Source: Achatina immaculata (Eukaryota > Mollusca > Gastropoda > Stylommatophora > Achatinidae). From it: a stretch of DNA of 64,000 nucleotides. The notes under the pieces were generated by a model. It worked only from the letters and a program-made list of their open reading frames with translations. It was not told the origin of the DNA and did not search any database. Of the stretch, positions 22,933-33,217 are shown piece by piece (the first letter of the stretch is position 1; each line of letters begins with the position of its first letter). Where the stretch lies: the NCBI GenBank assembly GCA_009760885.1, contig CM019693.1:46630751-46694750 (forward strand). Direction: 5' to 3'. The translations under genes were made by a program, and so were the position numbers.

Positions 22933-22934
<2 letters not shown>
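19631..22934 (+). mobile_element. LINE-A, longest copy, with 5' UTR
   Basis: The 5' UTR-like region (19631-20100) includes gaaggcaacgggaaaccact, a sequence seen ahead of RTE-like ORFs. The EN begins at IATWNVRTLF (about 20125) and continues with MGDFNSKVG and QVDYILINKR to CNSDHDPLCGK, with several frame breaks near 20200, 20400 and 20608. The RT is at 20995-22415 (LRYADDTVLI at about 22150). The C-terminal region ends at 22932, followed by TGATGA and (TA)n. The insertion lies in a (TA)n tract. No uninterrupted ORF remains. Confidence 0.9.
20995..21948 (+). pseudogene. LINE-A linker and N-terminal RT, 317 codons open
   Basis: The longest open part of LINE-A covers the EN-RT linker (KNKWMTDDIFG, VWLNEQCRQIEDS, DRWTEYISDLYGG) and RT fingers (GKATGPDNITIEE, a GFVEGKGTHNAIYALRT segment). 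It then reaches the first catalytic region YTTAFDKVKH, where the aspartate of AFD is kept. A frameshift near 21890 separates it from the YADD half at 22098-22415, so no working enzyme is encoded. Confidence 0.8.

Positions 22935-22967
<33 letters not shown>
22935..22967. repeat. (TA)n microsatellite after LINE-A
   Basis: About sixteen TA units directly follow the LINE-A tail. It is either the other half of the tract LINE-A inserted into or an expanded tail. Confidence 0.85.
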
Positions 22968-22970
<3 letters not shown>

Positions 22971-23439
22971 ATGCAAAATGAAACTATATGCAATATAAGT
23001 ATACAGATTACATGAAAAAAATATCTAATAATGCAAGATAAAAATATTGCATTCACAAATATAGGATAATGCGCTACATAAGAGGTAAGTGGTCTAACAA
23101 AATACCATGTACACACACAAGAACATACACACACATACAAATTATTTTCAGTGGAGTTCTGACATTCCAGAGAAAACTGAAAATTATCAGACATTCTAGG
23201 AAAAATTAAACATTAATTAGAGCCCAAGGACTGAGAAAAAATAAACTACAACTCTTACTATAGTTCTGAACTGACTGTGTCTTTTTGTCATTGTAAACTA
23301 AATGATAATACTTGGTTAGCAAAATCTGATGTACAAATTTTCTTTTACCTGTCACTGTATCTGCTAGAGTAAATTACAGTGTCATATGTTTTAAAGTGGT
23401 AGATGGACTGATGTGCAAAAACTTCCAGATTAATATTGC
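22968..23439. other. Unclassified AT-rich spacer
   Basis: I see no exon, transposon or repeat. Open frames here are short and have no family motifs. Confidence 0.4.
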
Positions 23440-23950
23440 TGACTTGTGATTATACTAATGCTACAGGTTGATAGAAATGTGATTATACTAATACTGCAGG
23501 TTGATAGAAATGTGATTATACTAATACTGCAGGTTGATAGAAATGTGATTATACTAATACTGCAGGTTGATAGAAATGTGATTATACTAATACTGCAGGT
23601 TGATTCATTCATTCATTCATCTGCATGTTCCTTGCAGAATTTTGCCTCCCTAACAGCACTCCTGTAGGCCTCTCGGTTGTGAGCAAGATGGCCTGCTGCT
23701 GATGCATTCATGTGCAGATCATCAACGATGTCTTGCAGACATCTTTGCCTTGGCCTTCTTCTCTTTCTTTTTCCCATTATGTACCCGCAGGTTGATAGAA
23801 ATGTGATATAAATAATACTGCAGGTTGATAGAAATATGAATATAATAATATTGCAGGTTGACAGAAATGTGATTATACTAATATTGCAGGTTGATATAAA
23901 TGTGAATATACTAATATTGCAGGTTGATAAATGTGGATATTGTAATAATA
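23440..23950. repeat. 33-bp satellite (split by LINE-D at 23606-23788)
   Basis: Units carry gtgattatactaatactgca then ggttgatagaaat. Five are nearly identical before 23605; five more are diverged after 23789. A last unit survives at 28534-28580, beyond PLE-A, so one array was split by two insertions. Confidence 0.9.
23606..23788 (-). mobile_element. LINE-D 3'-end fragment
   Basis: The minus-strand reading MGKRKRRRPRQRCLQDIVDD, then GHLAHNREAYRSAVREAKF, matches the end of the fragment at 7470-7951. The tail is (TGAA)n, different from the (GACT)n of the other copy. It is strongly 5' truncated. Confidence 0.85.
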
Positions 23951-24059
23951 TTGTAGATAGAAGTGTATGGTGCAGTTTTACAAAGTGAGGGAGGAAGTGA
24001 GCAAGGTGAGAAAAAAACGAATAGAAAGTATGAGAATGTATAAATGAAAAACATACAAC

Positions 24060-24093
24060 ATCCGATATTTCGGCGTGAGCCTTATTCGAGGAT
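24060..24093 (-). ncRNA. Hammerhead-ribozyme-like motif of PLE-A
   Basis: The minus strand reads ATCC, TCGAATA, GGC-TCAC-GCC, GAAATATC, GGAT. Stem I (ATCC/GGAT) and helix III (A-T and T-A) differ from the PLE-B copies in sequence but keep pairing. The first core strand again lacks the consensus CUGANGA. A more decayed form is at 40519-40550. Confidence 0.5.
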
Positions 24094-25125
24094 ACATACA
24101 CAACGAAATACAAAAACATAGAACTTATCTGAAGTGTCCTGCTCTGAGTAAGAAGCAGAAATGTGTGTGGAAGAAGGCGGAAGAAAAAAAGGAGGAGGAA
24201 AAAAAACCACGCTGCCTACAGACAAAAGATTCCCGATAGAGCCAATCATAACGAAGAAGCAGAGAGAGAGGAGGAGAACAAGCGGGAGGAAGGCAATAGA
24301 AACATGATAGCCGCTAGAGGTGTTGGGGGGGGGGGAGAGGGAGAGAGGGGAGGGAAAAGGGGACGCGGAGAGATAATGAATGAAGAACTTAAACACCTGC
24401 AGGGAGAAAATGTGAAACTGGTGAATAGGACAAGACCAATATGTTGGCAGAGAAGGAAATAGGATGGTGGTAGGGAGGGGTAGCATAGAGAAAGAAAGTA
24501 GAGTATAAAAAAGGCCAGTGGAAAAATAAAGATGTTACAGAAAGCTGAAGACATTGTTAATTCCAGCTGGGTGGAGACAGCCAGTCTGGAAAATAAGGCG
24601 CTGTTCTAGGACCCTCCGAGATCGTACATCTGCGGAACAAGAGCGGATCGCACTAACCGAAATGTCCTGTCTGCCCCTGTGGTTACCAAGGCAAAAATGT
24701 TTAGCCACAAATGCCTGTCTTTCGCCTTTTTTTCTGCTCTTGCCCAGGTGAGCCCTCTATTGCTCAACATCCTTTCTGTTGTTCTTCTCCATGTCTCTTT
24801 TGGTCTACCCTTACTTCTGCTCCCCTGTGGTGTCCATCTTAGTGCTATTTTTGGTAGTGAGTTATCAGTCATTCGGAGCACATGTCCCAACCATCGCCAG
24901 CGTCTTTCCTCAATAATTGTTGTCAGTGGTTTCATCTGCATTTCTGCCAATAAGATGTTATTTCTTATGGTGTTTGGCCAAAATATTTTTTAATTCTACG
25001 TAAACATTTAGTCTGGAAAGAATTCAACTTGTTTTCTAAGGTTTTGGTGATTTTCCAGCATTCACTTCCATAGAGTAGTACACTTAGAACATTACTCTTA
25101 AATATCCTGATTTTCATATTTATGT

Positions 25126-25818
25126 TTAGTTTATTTGATTTCCATATATTCTGTAGCATTGCAAAAGCCTGGTTTGCTTAGTAAGTCTGCTGTTGATGTC
25201 CTCTGTGCTGTCTCCATTTTCTACTACTCTGCTGCCAAGGTATACAAATTCGTTGACCTCCTCCACTAACTTGTTATCTACTCTGAGTACATTTCTGTTG
25301 TTCACATTTTGCTTCATTAACTTTGTCTTTCCTACGTTGATCTTTAGTCCTATGTTGTTTGCATTCTGGGTTAACTTGTTTATTTTATCTTGCATATCTT
25401 TGTGACTGCTTGATAATAGACAAATGTCGTCCGCAAAGTCAAGGTCCTCCAGCACTGTGTTAAGGGTCCATTGTAATCCTCTGCGTTTGTCTGATGTTGC
25501 CTCCTTCATTAACCAGTCTACTGCCAAGATAAATAATGTTGGTGATAGTACACATCCCTGTTTCACTCCTGTTTGTACCCTAAAGCTGCTGGAGGTATGT
25601 TCTCCACAGATAACTTTGCACTGAAAACCCTCGTATAGGGCTTTGATTACATTAACTATTTTATGGGGGAGGCCATGCCATCTTAGGATTTTCCACAGTG
25701 CATCTCTGTTGACACTGTCAAAGGCTTTCTCAAAATCTATGAATAATGCATATGTTGTGCTATGCCATTCATTTGCCTGTTCTAATATTTGTCTAAGTAC
25801 AATATATGGTCTATGCAT
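25126..25818 (-). pseudogene. LINE-B RT palm and thumb
   Basis: 230 codons with YALFIDFEKAFDSVNRDALW, VKQGCVLSPTLF and LDFADDICLLSS, so both catalytic motifs (FD and FADD) are intact. It is separated from the upstream part at 25782-26873 by a frameshift near 25800, and from the C-terminal part by another near 25150. Confidence 0.85.
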
Positions 25819-26873
25819 GATCTTCCTTTCCTAAATCCTGCCTGCTCTTTCCGAAGTTTTTCCTCAAGTGTTGGTACAATTCTGTTGATGATTATTCTGC
25901 AAAATACTTTACTAGTGAGTGGCAGTAGGGTAATGCCTCTCCAGTTCCCGCAATCTCTGAGGTCACCCTTCTTTGGTAGTTTTACTATAAGACCAGTTTT
26001 CCACTCCTCTGGGGCTTTTTCTAAATCCCAAATTTGTTGTAATATCCGGCAAAGTTGTTTTGGTGTTTCTGTTTCTTCTGCTTTCAACATCTCAGCAGTC
26101 ACTTCATCTTCACCTGGTGCCCTGTCTGATTTTAGCATCTTTATCGCCTCTTTTACTTCATTTATTGTTATTGGTCCTGTATTGATGTTTAGTTCCGCTT
26201 TTGCTTCAGGTATATCTATTGCTTGTGCTGCTTGTGTTCTGTTTAGTAGGGTGTTAAAGTGTTCCCTCCATCTTTCAATTTTTTCTCTTTCTCCACTGAC
26301 CAGTTGTCCATTTTGTGTTCTTACTGCACTTTCACATCTTGTATTGAAGTTACCTGTCATCTGCTTTGTGATTTTATATATGGTTTTCATGTCATTTGTA
26401 TATGCTGCTTTCTCTGCTAAGTTGTCATAATACTGACGTTTATCTTGACGGCATGATTCCTTCACTTCTTTGTCTTTTTGTGCATAATTACTTAAAACTC
26501 GTTCTTTAAGCCGTTGTGATTTAGTGTTCAGTAATTTTTTCTTGATTTCTTTTCTTTGCTCTATCTTTTCCCATGTGGTCTCACTTATCCATTCCTCTTT
26601 TCTCCTTTTCTGATATCCCAGCACCTCTTTTGCTGTTTCCTGTAGTGTTTTACTGAACTCTAATATGGACATTTCTGCTTCGTCTTGTAGGACACTGAAG
26701 CGGTTCTTAAGTATTATTGAGAATTCATTTCTTGTTTGCTGGTCTATCAGTTTTCTTGTATCAAAATGTATCTTTCTGTGTTCTCCGATTCTGGCTTTCC
26801 TTAATTTTAGTTTTATTTTTGCTACCAGAAGGTTGTGATCACTTCCTATATCTGCTCCTTTCCTTGCTCGCAC
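25782..26873 (-). pseudogene. LINE-B linker and RT fingers
   Basis: 363 codons starting in the last EN motif (GADIGSDHNLL) and running through the linker to RT motifs DRAPGEDEVTAEML, NWRGITLLP and EQAGFRKGRSC. The frame is lost after CIDHI. A TAG near 26893 separates it from the EN frame, which means one in-frame stop in an otherwise continuous protein. Confidence 0.85.
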
Positions 26874-26891
26874 ATCTTGTAGTGACCGTTT

Positions 26892-27632
26892 CTACTTGTT
26901 GTTTATTAGTATGTGATCGATTTGGTTTTCTGTGGTTTTATCTGGTGACCTCCAAGTCACCTTATGGATGTTTTTGTGTTGGAAAATTGTCCCTCCGATG
27001 GTCATCATGTTTTCTTCACAGAAACTGCACAGTCTTTCTCCATTTTCATTTATTTCTCCGATTCCTTCTCTTCCCATGATTCTTCTTCTATCTTCATTTC
27101 CTTCACCTACTTTTGCATTGAAGTCACCCAAGATGAGTAGCATATCATGCTTGGGTATTGTTTCTACTGTGGCTTGGAGGCTGTTGTAAAAATCTTCTTT
27201 TAATTCCTCTTCAGCTGCTTCTGTTGGTGCATAACAAACTATAATAGACAGCTTCGTGAATCTTGAGTTGAAGTGTGCATATAATAATCTCTCATTTATT
27301 GGGGTCCATTTCAGCAATGCTCTTGATGCTTCTTTTGTTATAATCAATGCTACTCCTCCTTCATGAAGATCTTCTTTACCTGACCATATTATTGTATCTT
27401 CTGTGTGCTGTGTTGTTAATTTCCTTCTGCCTTGTCCTGTCCATCTTGCTTCTTGTATTCCTAGTATGTCTAGTTTGTATCTGTGCATTTCCTTGATGGT
27501 TTGTGCTAGTTTTCCAGTCTGGTTTAGTGTTCTTACATTCCAGCTGCCTATATGCATCTTTTGTTTAGGTTCCAGGAGGTCTGCAGTCGGGCTGGGGACT
27601 TCCAGTGGCTGGCTTTCATCCACAACCTTCAT
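26892..27632 (-). pseudogene. LINE-B apurinic-like endonuclease domain
   Basis: 246 codons with GSWNVRTLNQTGKL, IQEARWTGQG, CYAPTEAAEEEL, LILGDFNAKVGEG and NQIDHILINNK. These are the catalytic motifs of APE-type retrotransposon endonucleases; the SDHN motif follows just after the stop. The protein family is often labelled craniofacial development protein 2-like. The methionine at 27632 precedes the domain by about 26 residues and is a plausible start. Confidence 0.87.
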
Positions 27633-28533
27633 GGGCTCAGTTTCCTGATACGCATTTCTCCTTCCACCTGCATTTGCTTTTTCCCTTGCTTCTGTTTCTG
27701 TAGCAGTCTGATAGTTTTTTACCAGATAGGGTTGCTGGCCCTATGCTGAACCCTCCTTAGTCGCCTTTTACGATCATGCATGGTAGGGTACAGTGGTCCT
27801 ATTCTTTGCAGATCCCGGGTACCACACGGGTAAACGTTTGCACATGATAACATAAATGACATTTCGTGAAGTGCAGGTGAAACCCTCCTGTACTGATAAC
27901 GTGGATTTAGGGAAGGAGATCTGGCTAGCCTCAACAACAAACGGACAAGTGTTACAACTACGGCGTCCGCAACGTCTGGTACCATAAAAAGTGTCATCTG
28001 TCTTAAGATGACTACGAATTAAAAGGTCCCTGAGGTTCTTGTCCCATTTGTAGGCCACCAATGGGGGTTCCCCAAAAAGTTCACGTGTCTCAGGCTCAGT
28101 CTGGAGGAGGTGGAGATGGCGAAACAGTATGTTTTTAGCTGCCAAGCTATGAGGGTGGTACGTGAGTACTAGTTTCACTCTGTCCGAGCTACAGTGCGGT
28201 TTAGGGGTGAGGGCTTGTTGCCGCGATATATGGCTAATGCGGTTCCACGATGACGAGAGAACGTGGTCTGGATAGCCGTGTTGACGGAAGAAATCTAGCA
28301 ATTTGTGGCCTTGATCCTGGAAATCCAAATCCTCCTTACACAAACGTCGCAACCTAAGAAGCTGGGAAAAAGGAATAGAGTCCTTACATGATCTGGGATG
28401 GGAGGAGGAGTACAGGAGGTAGCTGTGAGAGTCTGTAAGTTTATAGTGGATAGAAGTAGTAAGCCCGGAAGGGCTGAAAGTGACGGCTATGTCAAGAAAG
28501 TTAGCGGAAGTAGCAGAGATATGGGCGCCATCC

Positions 28534-28580
28534 CTTTTATTTGTAATAATATTGCAGGCTGATAGAAATGTGACTGTACA
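28534..28580. repeat. 33-bp satellite remnant
   Basis: One to one and a half units (aataatattgcaggctgata) continue the array interrupted at 23950 by PLE-A. Confidence 0.7.
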
Positions 28581-28652
28581 AGCATTGCTTCTGGAAGAAC
28601 TATGAAGAAACAGCATTTTGTTACTGATGACAAGAGTAATAACCATTCCCAC

Positions 28653-28758
28653 CTAAGTAATGGTTGGCATATCCTGGGATATGGTTTGGGATATCCTCTG
28701 GCAGCCATTTTGTCAGACAAAGAGAACCAGGTTGGGCATGATGGAAGTCAAATCCAAG
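28653..28758 (-). CDS. NUDT6: NUDT6-like exon with the LGFDFHHA segment
   Basis: The acceptor ttttttttattgtaccag has a strong pyrimidine tract; the donor is TTAG/gtgggaatgg. The 106-bp exon (35 codons plus one base) reads LGFDFHHAQPGSLCLTKWLP, then the IPGYANHYL segment. In NUDT6 homologues this is the end of the N-terminal domain and the linker (LGF-x-FHHA ... P-G-Y-A-x-H) before the Nudix fold. The frame is open, the phase fits both neighbours, and the exon lies in a repeat-free island of about 400 bp. Confidence 0.92.
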
Positions 28759-28984
28759 CTGGTACAATAAAAAAAAATTATCTACATCAAATTGTAGAAA
28801 CAACCAATTTCTCAAGCAAAACATTTTTTTAATAGATCATAGTGTTTTTTACTGCTGAAGTAAACTGAATGATAACTGACTATCAAAATCTGACGTACTA
28901 ATTGTGTATTACTGCTGATGTAAACTGAATAATGATGGTTGACTATCAAAATCTAGGTGCAGCATGTGATAAAAACTAATACAT

Positions 28985-29212
28985 GTATGTGAGTTTAATC
29001 TCTTACCATAATGTGAGTTTAATATCTTACCATAATGTGAGTTTAATCTCTTACCATAATATGAGTTTAATCTCTTACCATAATGTGAGTTTAATATCTT
29101 ACCATAATGTGAGTTTACTCTCTTACCATAATGTATGTTTAATCTCTTATCATAATGTGAGTTTAATCTCTTACCATAATGTGAGTTTAATCTCTTACCA
29201 TCTGTTTCCATA
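28985..29212. repeat. 24-bp satellite
   Basis: Nine or ten units of gtgagtttaatctcttacca plus taat, with few changes. Confidence 0.9.
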
Positions 29213-29244
29213 TGGCTGAAGTCTAATTAACGAATTAATCCTGA

Positions 29245-30600
29245 AAGTCTTCTTCTTCTTTGTCTTCTTCATTCGCTTCTACCACCAAGACTGCACTGTG
29301 ATCCTACTGAATTTAAGCCTGTGGTCCTCGTTAAGTCCCGTGGTCCCTGAAAGGACCACACGAGATCCCCGAGAGGACCACAAGAGGTTCAGAGTATCAC
29401 AGGGCTTGAGCCTGTATTCTTGATGGGTCTCAGAAGCGGGATTGCGTGACACTGTGGTTTTCGTTGCACCAGTTTAATCTAGAGTTGGACTTTCTCACCG
29501 GAAGACCTCGACGTGATTTGGATATCAGTATATCCTCGCTGGGTGAGAGGTGGTAGCCCACCCAGACCAGAGTTGGACTTTCTAACCGGAAAACCTCGAC
29601 GTGTTTTGAGATACCTATGTATCACAGCCGGGTGAGAGGTGGTTGCCCATCCAGTCCAGTGTTGGACTTTCTCACCGGAAAACCTCAGCGTGATTAGGAT
29701 ACACATATATCCCCGCTGGGTGAGAGGTGGTTGCCTATCTAGACTGCCCTGGTCCAGTGTCTCCGACTTCAGCATTTTGTGGTCGTGGCTGTTACCCTTC
29801 CTAGTTGTGACCAGGATGGAGCTTTTGTCCAGGAGGATGAATCCTCGCCACTAATGACTTCAACCCCTGGGTTGAGCCGGTTTAGGCATATTATCCCAGT
29901 ATGGGCGTGTTTGGGACGTGACTGACCTCTAGAGCAGAGGTGCCGTGAAATGCGTAGCCTTCAAGTTTCACCCCTGGTGTGATCTGGTTTAGGCATATTT
30001 CAGCAGTATAGGTGTATATCGGGCACGACCAACCTCTAGAGTGGAGGTGGCATGACATGTCTAGCCATCAAGTTTAACACCTGGTGTGTGCCGGTTTAGG
30101 CATACTTCACCAGTGTAGGTGTATTTCGGACGTGGCCGGCCTCTAGAGCAGAGGTGCCGTGGTATGTGTAGCTCTCGCAGCGATGCTACTGGACATACCG
30201 ATTAAACTTCACTTTATCCTTTCCTTCACTTTTTCACATCAGCACCACACAGCAACCCTTACTTCTTTTCGCTGTTTCTTCCTTGACCGGGAGGAGCTTC
30301 ACTCCATGCGCAGCATCTGAAGAGTCTCGCTAGTAGCGTCTTAACCTCTGGGTTAAGCTGGTTCAAGCATTTCACTCGATATGAGTGCACTTAGGACGTG
30401 GCCAACCTCAAGACCAGAGGTGCCGTGATTTGACTGTTTACTTTGCTTTATCCTTTCGACCACTTTTTCCGCAATGGCGCTGCGCAGCAACCCCATTTGC
30501 ACATTTCTTCATTGGCTGGAAGGAGCACCGCTCCATGCACAGCAGCTGAAGAATCTTGCCAGCAGCGGAATCCTGGAAGTAAATCTCTTTATTGTTGGTG
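29245..30600 (-). mobile_element. Unclassified non-coding element with internal repeats
   Basis: GC-richer than its surroundings. Three copies of an 88-89 bp unit (29483-29750, core gttggactttctcaccgg) and four of a 106-107 bp unit (from 29864, 29971, 30077 and a diverged one near 30345, core gaggtgccgtg) are seen. A further block with actttatcctttc and gctccatgc recurs about 236 bp apart. On the minus strand it ends in GCGAATGAAGAAGA plus a GAA-rich run, close to the LINE-E tail. There is no ORF with known motifs. It could be a non-autonomous retroelement. Confidence 0.45.
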
Positions 30601-30764
30601 CAACTATCTTTTTCTTCATCTGAGTTCCTCTTATCTATATAGCATAGCAACCTACTGGTCAGCAATTGTCTATAGACAGTTTTGTAACCTCCTTGTCAGA
30701 GAGAAGTTTTTGTTACCACACCAGACCAGTGTCTTCACTCCAGGAACATAACAGACAAAGTAGA

Positions 30765-30905
30765 TGTTCTCTAAAACAATACTCTGTGCAGGATTTTTAG
30801 ATTTTCTCTAAAATAATATTCTGTGCAGGATTCTTAGATTTTCTCTAAATAATACTCTGTGCAGGATTCTTAGATTTTCTCTAAATAATACTCTGTGCAG
30901 GACTC
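30765..30905. repeat. 36-bp satellite, first segment
   Basis: Four units of atactctgtgcaggattctt plus an agattttctctaaata segment. It continues at 33120 and 34667-35037 after the LINE-A/LINE-C complex. Confidence 0.88.
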
Positions 30906-30924
30906 TTTTATTTTCCATTTATTC

Positions 30925-33117
30925 CATATTCCATTTATTCTTTACGAACACTAATAGAAAGAGCTTTAGAAGTACAGAAAGATCTCTACTTATGCTTCAT
31001 TGATTACACCAAGGCATTCGACAAGGTGAAACATAATTAAATTATTAAAATGCTTGAAGACATCAATATGGATGGCAAAGACCTGAGGATTGTAAAACAT
31101 CTATACTGGCAGCAAGAAGCAGAAGTTCGAGTTGAAAATAGAATTAGAAAATATCAACCTATAAAACAAGGGCTGCAACAAGGATGTGTACTATCTCCAG
31201 ACCTTTTTTCTCTGTACAGCGAGAATATTCTAAGAATGATCATCACAGAACCAGGCATAAAAATTGGAGGATACAATATTAACAACCTTCGGTATGCTGA
31301 CGACACAGTACTGATAGCTGAGAACCAACAAGACCTGCAAAATCTCTTGGATAAAGTCGCCAAAGAAGCTGAACAGAAAGGCCTTACTTTGAACATCAAA
31401 AAGACAGACACTATGGTTATATCTAAGAAACAGAATCCACCAACATGCAGTATACAATTAAATGGAACTATTCTAAATCTTATATCCTTCCCGTGCCGTT
31501 AGACGTCACATAGGGCTCGCAAAGTAGTTCGCCAATTTTTCCTGTCTTCGGCGAGTCTTTCAACCTCAACAAAGGATTTTATGCCTGTTAACTTGGCCTC
31601 TCTTAATAATGTCCTCTTCAGAGTTTCACGCGGTCTGCCCCTTTTTCTTCGGCCTGTTGTGTTCCACTTGATAGCTTGTTTTGGGATTCTCTGATCATTT
31701 CTTCTCATCAAGTGACCAACATATGTCCATCTCTTTTTCCTGATCACCCGTGAGACTGGTTGTTGTTCAGTCATCTGTCTTATCTCTGCATTGTTCTTGA
31801 ATTCATTCCACTTGATGCCGAGTATTTTCCTTAGGCATTTGTTTTCAAAAGAGTCTAATTTCTTTTCTATTTCTTTAGTTGTTTTCCAGCTTTTGCATGC
31901 ATAAATGAGGGTGGATATTACATTTGAATTGAATAGTCTTAACTTGGTTTTTGTGCTTATAACTTTTGAATTCCATATGTTCTCAAGATTCTTGAAGATT
32001 GATGCTGCTTTTGCAATTCTGATCCTAACTTCCTTTCTAGTGTCACCATCCTGGTCTATGTAGCTGCCAAGGTATGCAAATTGATTGACTTCTTCAATAT
32101 ATGTCCCTTCTATGTGTATTTTTCCATTTTGATTGATGGGAATTTTCATTATTTTTGTTTTGTCCTTGTTAATTTCAAGTCCTATTTTGCTAGCCAGTGA
32201 AGATAGGCTATCTGTTTTTTCTTGCATGGAATTCACATTATTACTGATAAGAGTTATGTCATCAGCAAAATCAAGATCTTCTAGTTGGGTCCCATGTACC
32301 CAGTCAATACCTGTGTTACCTGTGCAGCATTTTGTCATTATGAAGTCTATTGTAATCCCAAAAAGTAAAGGAGACAGTATACATCCTTGTTTCACACCTG
32401 TTTCAATCTGGAACCATTCACTCATCCCTTCTTCTGTCTTGACTGCACAACCATATCCATTGTATAAGTCCTTAATGATGTTGACAATTTTAGATGGTAT
32501 TCTAAAGCAGGTGCAGAAATTCAAATTCCTTGTAGCAGTAATAACTTCAGATGGGAAATGCAGAACAGAAATTAGGAACAGAATAGGTCAAGCAAAGACT
32601 GCATTTCAGAGAATGAGAAACATATTAACCAACACATCCTTATCAATGAATGTTAGAAAACGAGTCCTAAAATGCTATATTGAACCTATCTTGTTATATG
32701 GAAGTGAATCATGGACAACAGGCAGGTCTGCACAAAAATCATTGGAAACAGCAGAAATGTGGTTTATTAGAAGAATGTTGCAAATCCCCTGGACAGCAAA
32801 AATAACTAATGAAGAATGTATGAGAAGAGTTGGAGAGACAAACAAATCTTGTCAAAAAGACAAGAGACAGACAATGTACATTCATAGGACATGCAATGGG
32901 AAGAGGGGGCATTGAAAATATTATAACAGGAAAAATGGAAGGAAGAAGATCAAGAGAAAGATCAAGAGAAAGACCAAGAGAAATGATACTGGACAGTCTG
33001 ACGAGATGGTGTGAGAGGAGATCACCAACTGAGCTGATGGCCTGCATGAAGGATCGTGTACTCTGGAGAAGCATAATAGCCAACGCCAGTCGGCACGGCA
33101 CCTAATGATGATGATGA
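30925..33117 (+). mobile_element. LINE-A fragment interrupted by LINE-C
   Basis: 5' truncated at the RT (about 30925, YALRT region). The frame at 31050-31477 is open with KQGLQQGCVLSPDLF and LRYADDTVLI. LINE-C is inserted at 31478-32497, flanked by the 9-bp repeat tattctaaa. LINE-A resumes at 32507 with VQKFKFL, LLYGSESWTTGRS and GRPREMILDSL and ends in a (TGA)n tail inside the 36-bp satellite. Confidence 0.9.
31478..32497 (-). mobile_element. LINE-C 3' half with open RT C-terminal frame
   Basis: About 330 codons are open, from the IPSKIVNIIKDLYNGYG segment to a stop at 31499. It includes VKQGCILSPLLF, LDFADDITLISNN (catalytic FADD intact), KTKLRLFNSNVISTLIYACK, WTYVGHLMRRN and RKRGRPRETLKR. 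The 5' half is missing. The target-site duplication tattctaaa (31469-31477 and 32498-32506) is perfect, and the tail is a short ggatataaga. Confidence 0.9.
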
Positions 33118-33217
33118 TGCAGGATTCTTAGATTTTCTTTAAATAATACTCTGTGCAGGATTCTTAGATTTTCTCAAAATAATACTCTGTGCAGGATTCT
33201 TAGATTTTCTCCAAATA

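Larger units (their letters stand above)
24709..27830 (-). mobile_element. LINE-B, near full length, inserted in PLE-A
   Basis: The 5' end (cccgtgtggtacccggg) matches the start of the copy at 46567. EN frame 26892-27632, RT frames 25782-26873 and 25126-25818, and C-terminal frames down to 24709 make up one ORF with a stop at the EN/RT border and a few frameshifts. The 3' end is missing: the sequence stops at KDRHLW, about 18 codons before the normal end, and fuses to PLE-A at a shared TGTGG. Confidence 0.9.
23951..28533 (-). mobile_element. PLE-A copy, 5' truncated, containing LINE-B
   Basis: A Penelope-like element on the minus strand in two parts. The right part (27831-28533) reads NFLDIAVTF, a HSYLLYSSSHPRSCKDS segment, CGRRSCNTC and then RNVIYVIMCKR, where LINE-B begins. 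The left part (23951-24708) resumes inside the GIY-YIG domain at KHFCLGNHRGRQDIS and continues through the 3' UTR. About 35 codons of the GIY-YIG domain between the parts are deleted. The 3' UTR matches 40048-40660. Confidence 0.87.

Noticed and set aside
24163..24554. Charged plus-strand frame and hydrophobic minus-strand frames near 24.2-24.5 kb
   Set aside because: They fall in the purine-rich 3' UTR of PLE-A; composition alone explains them.
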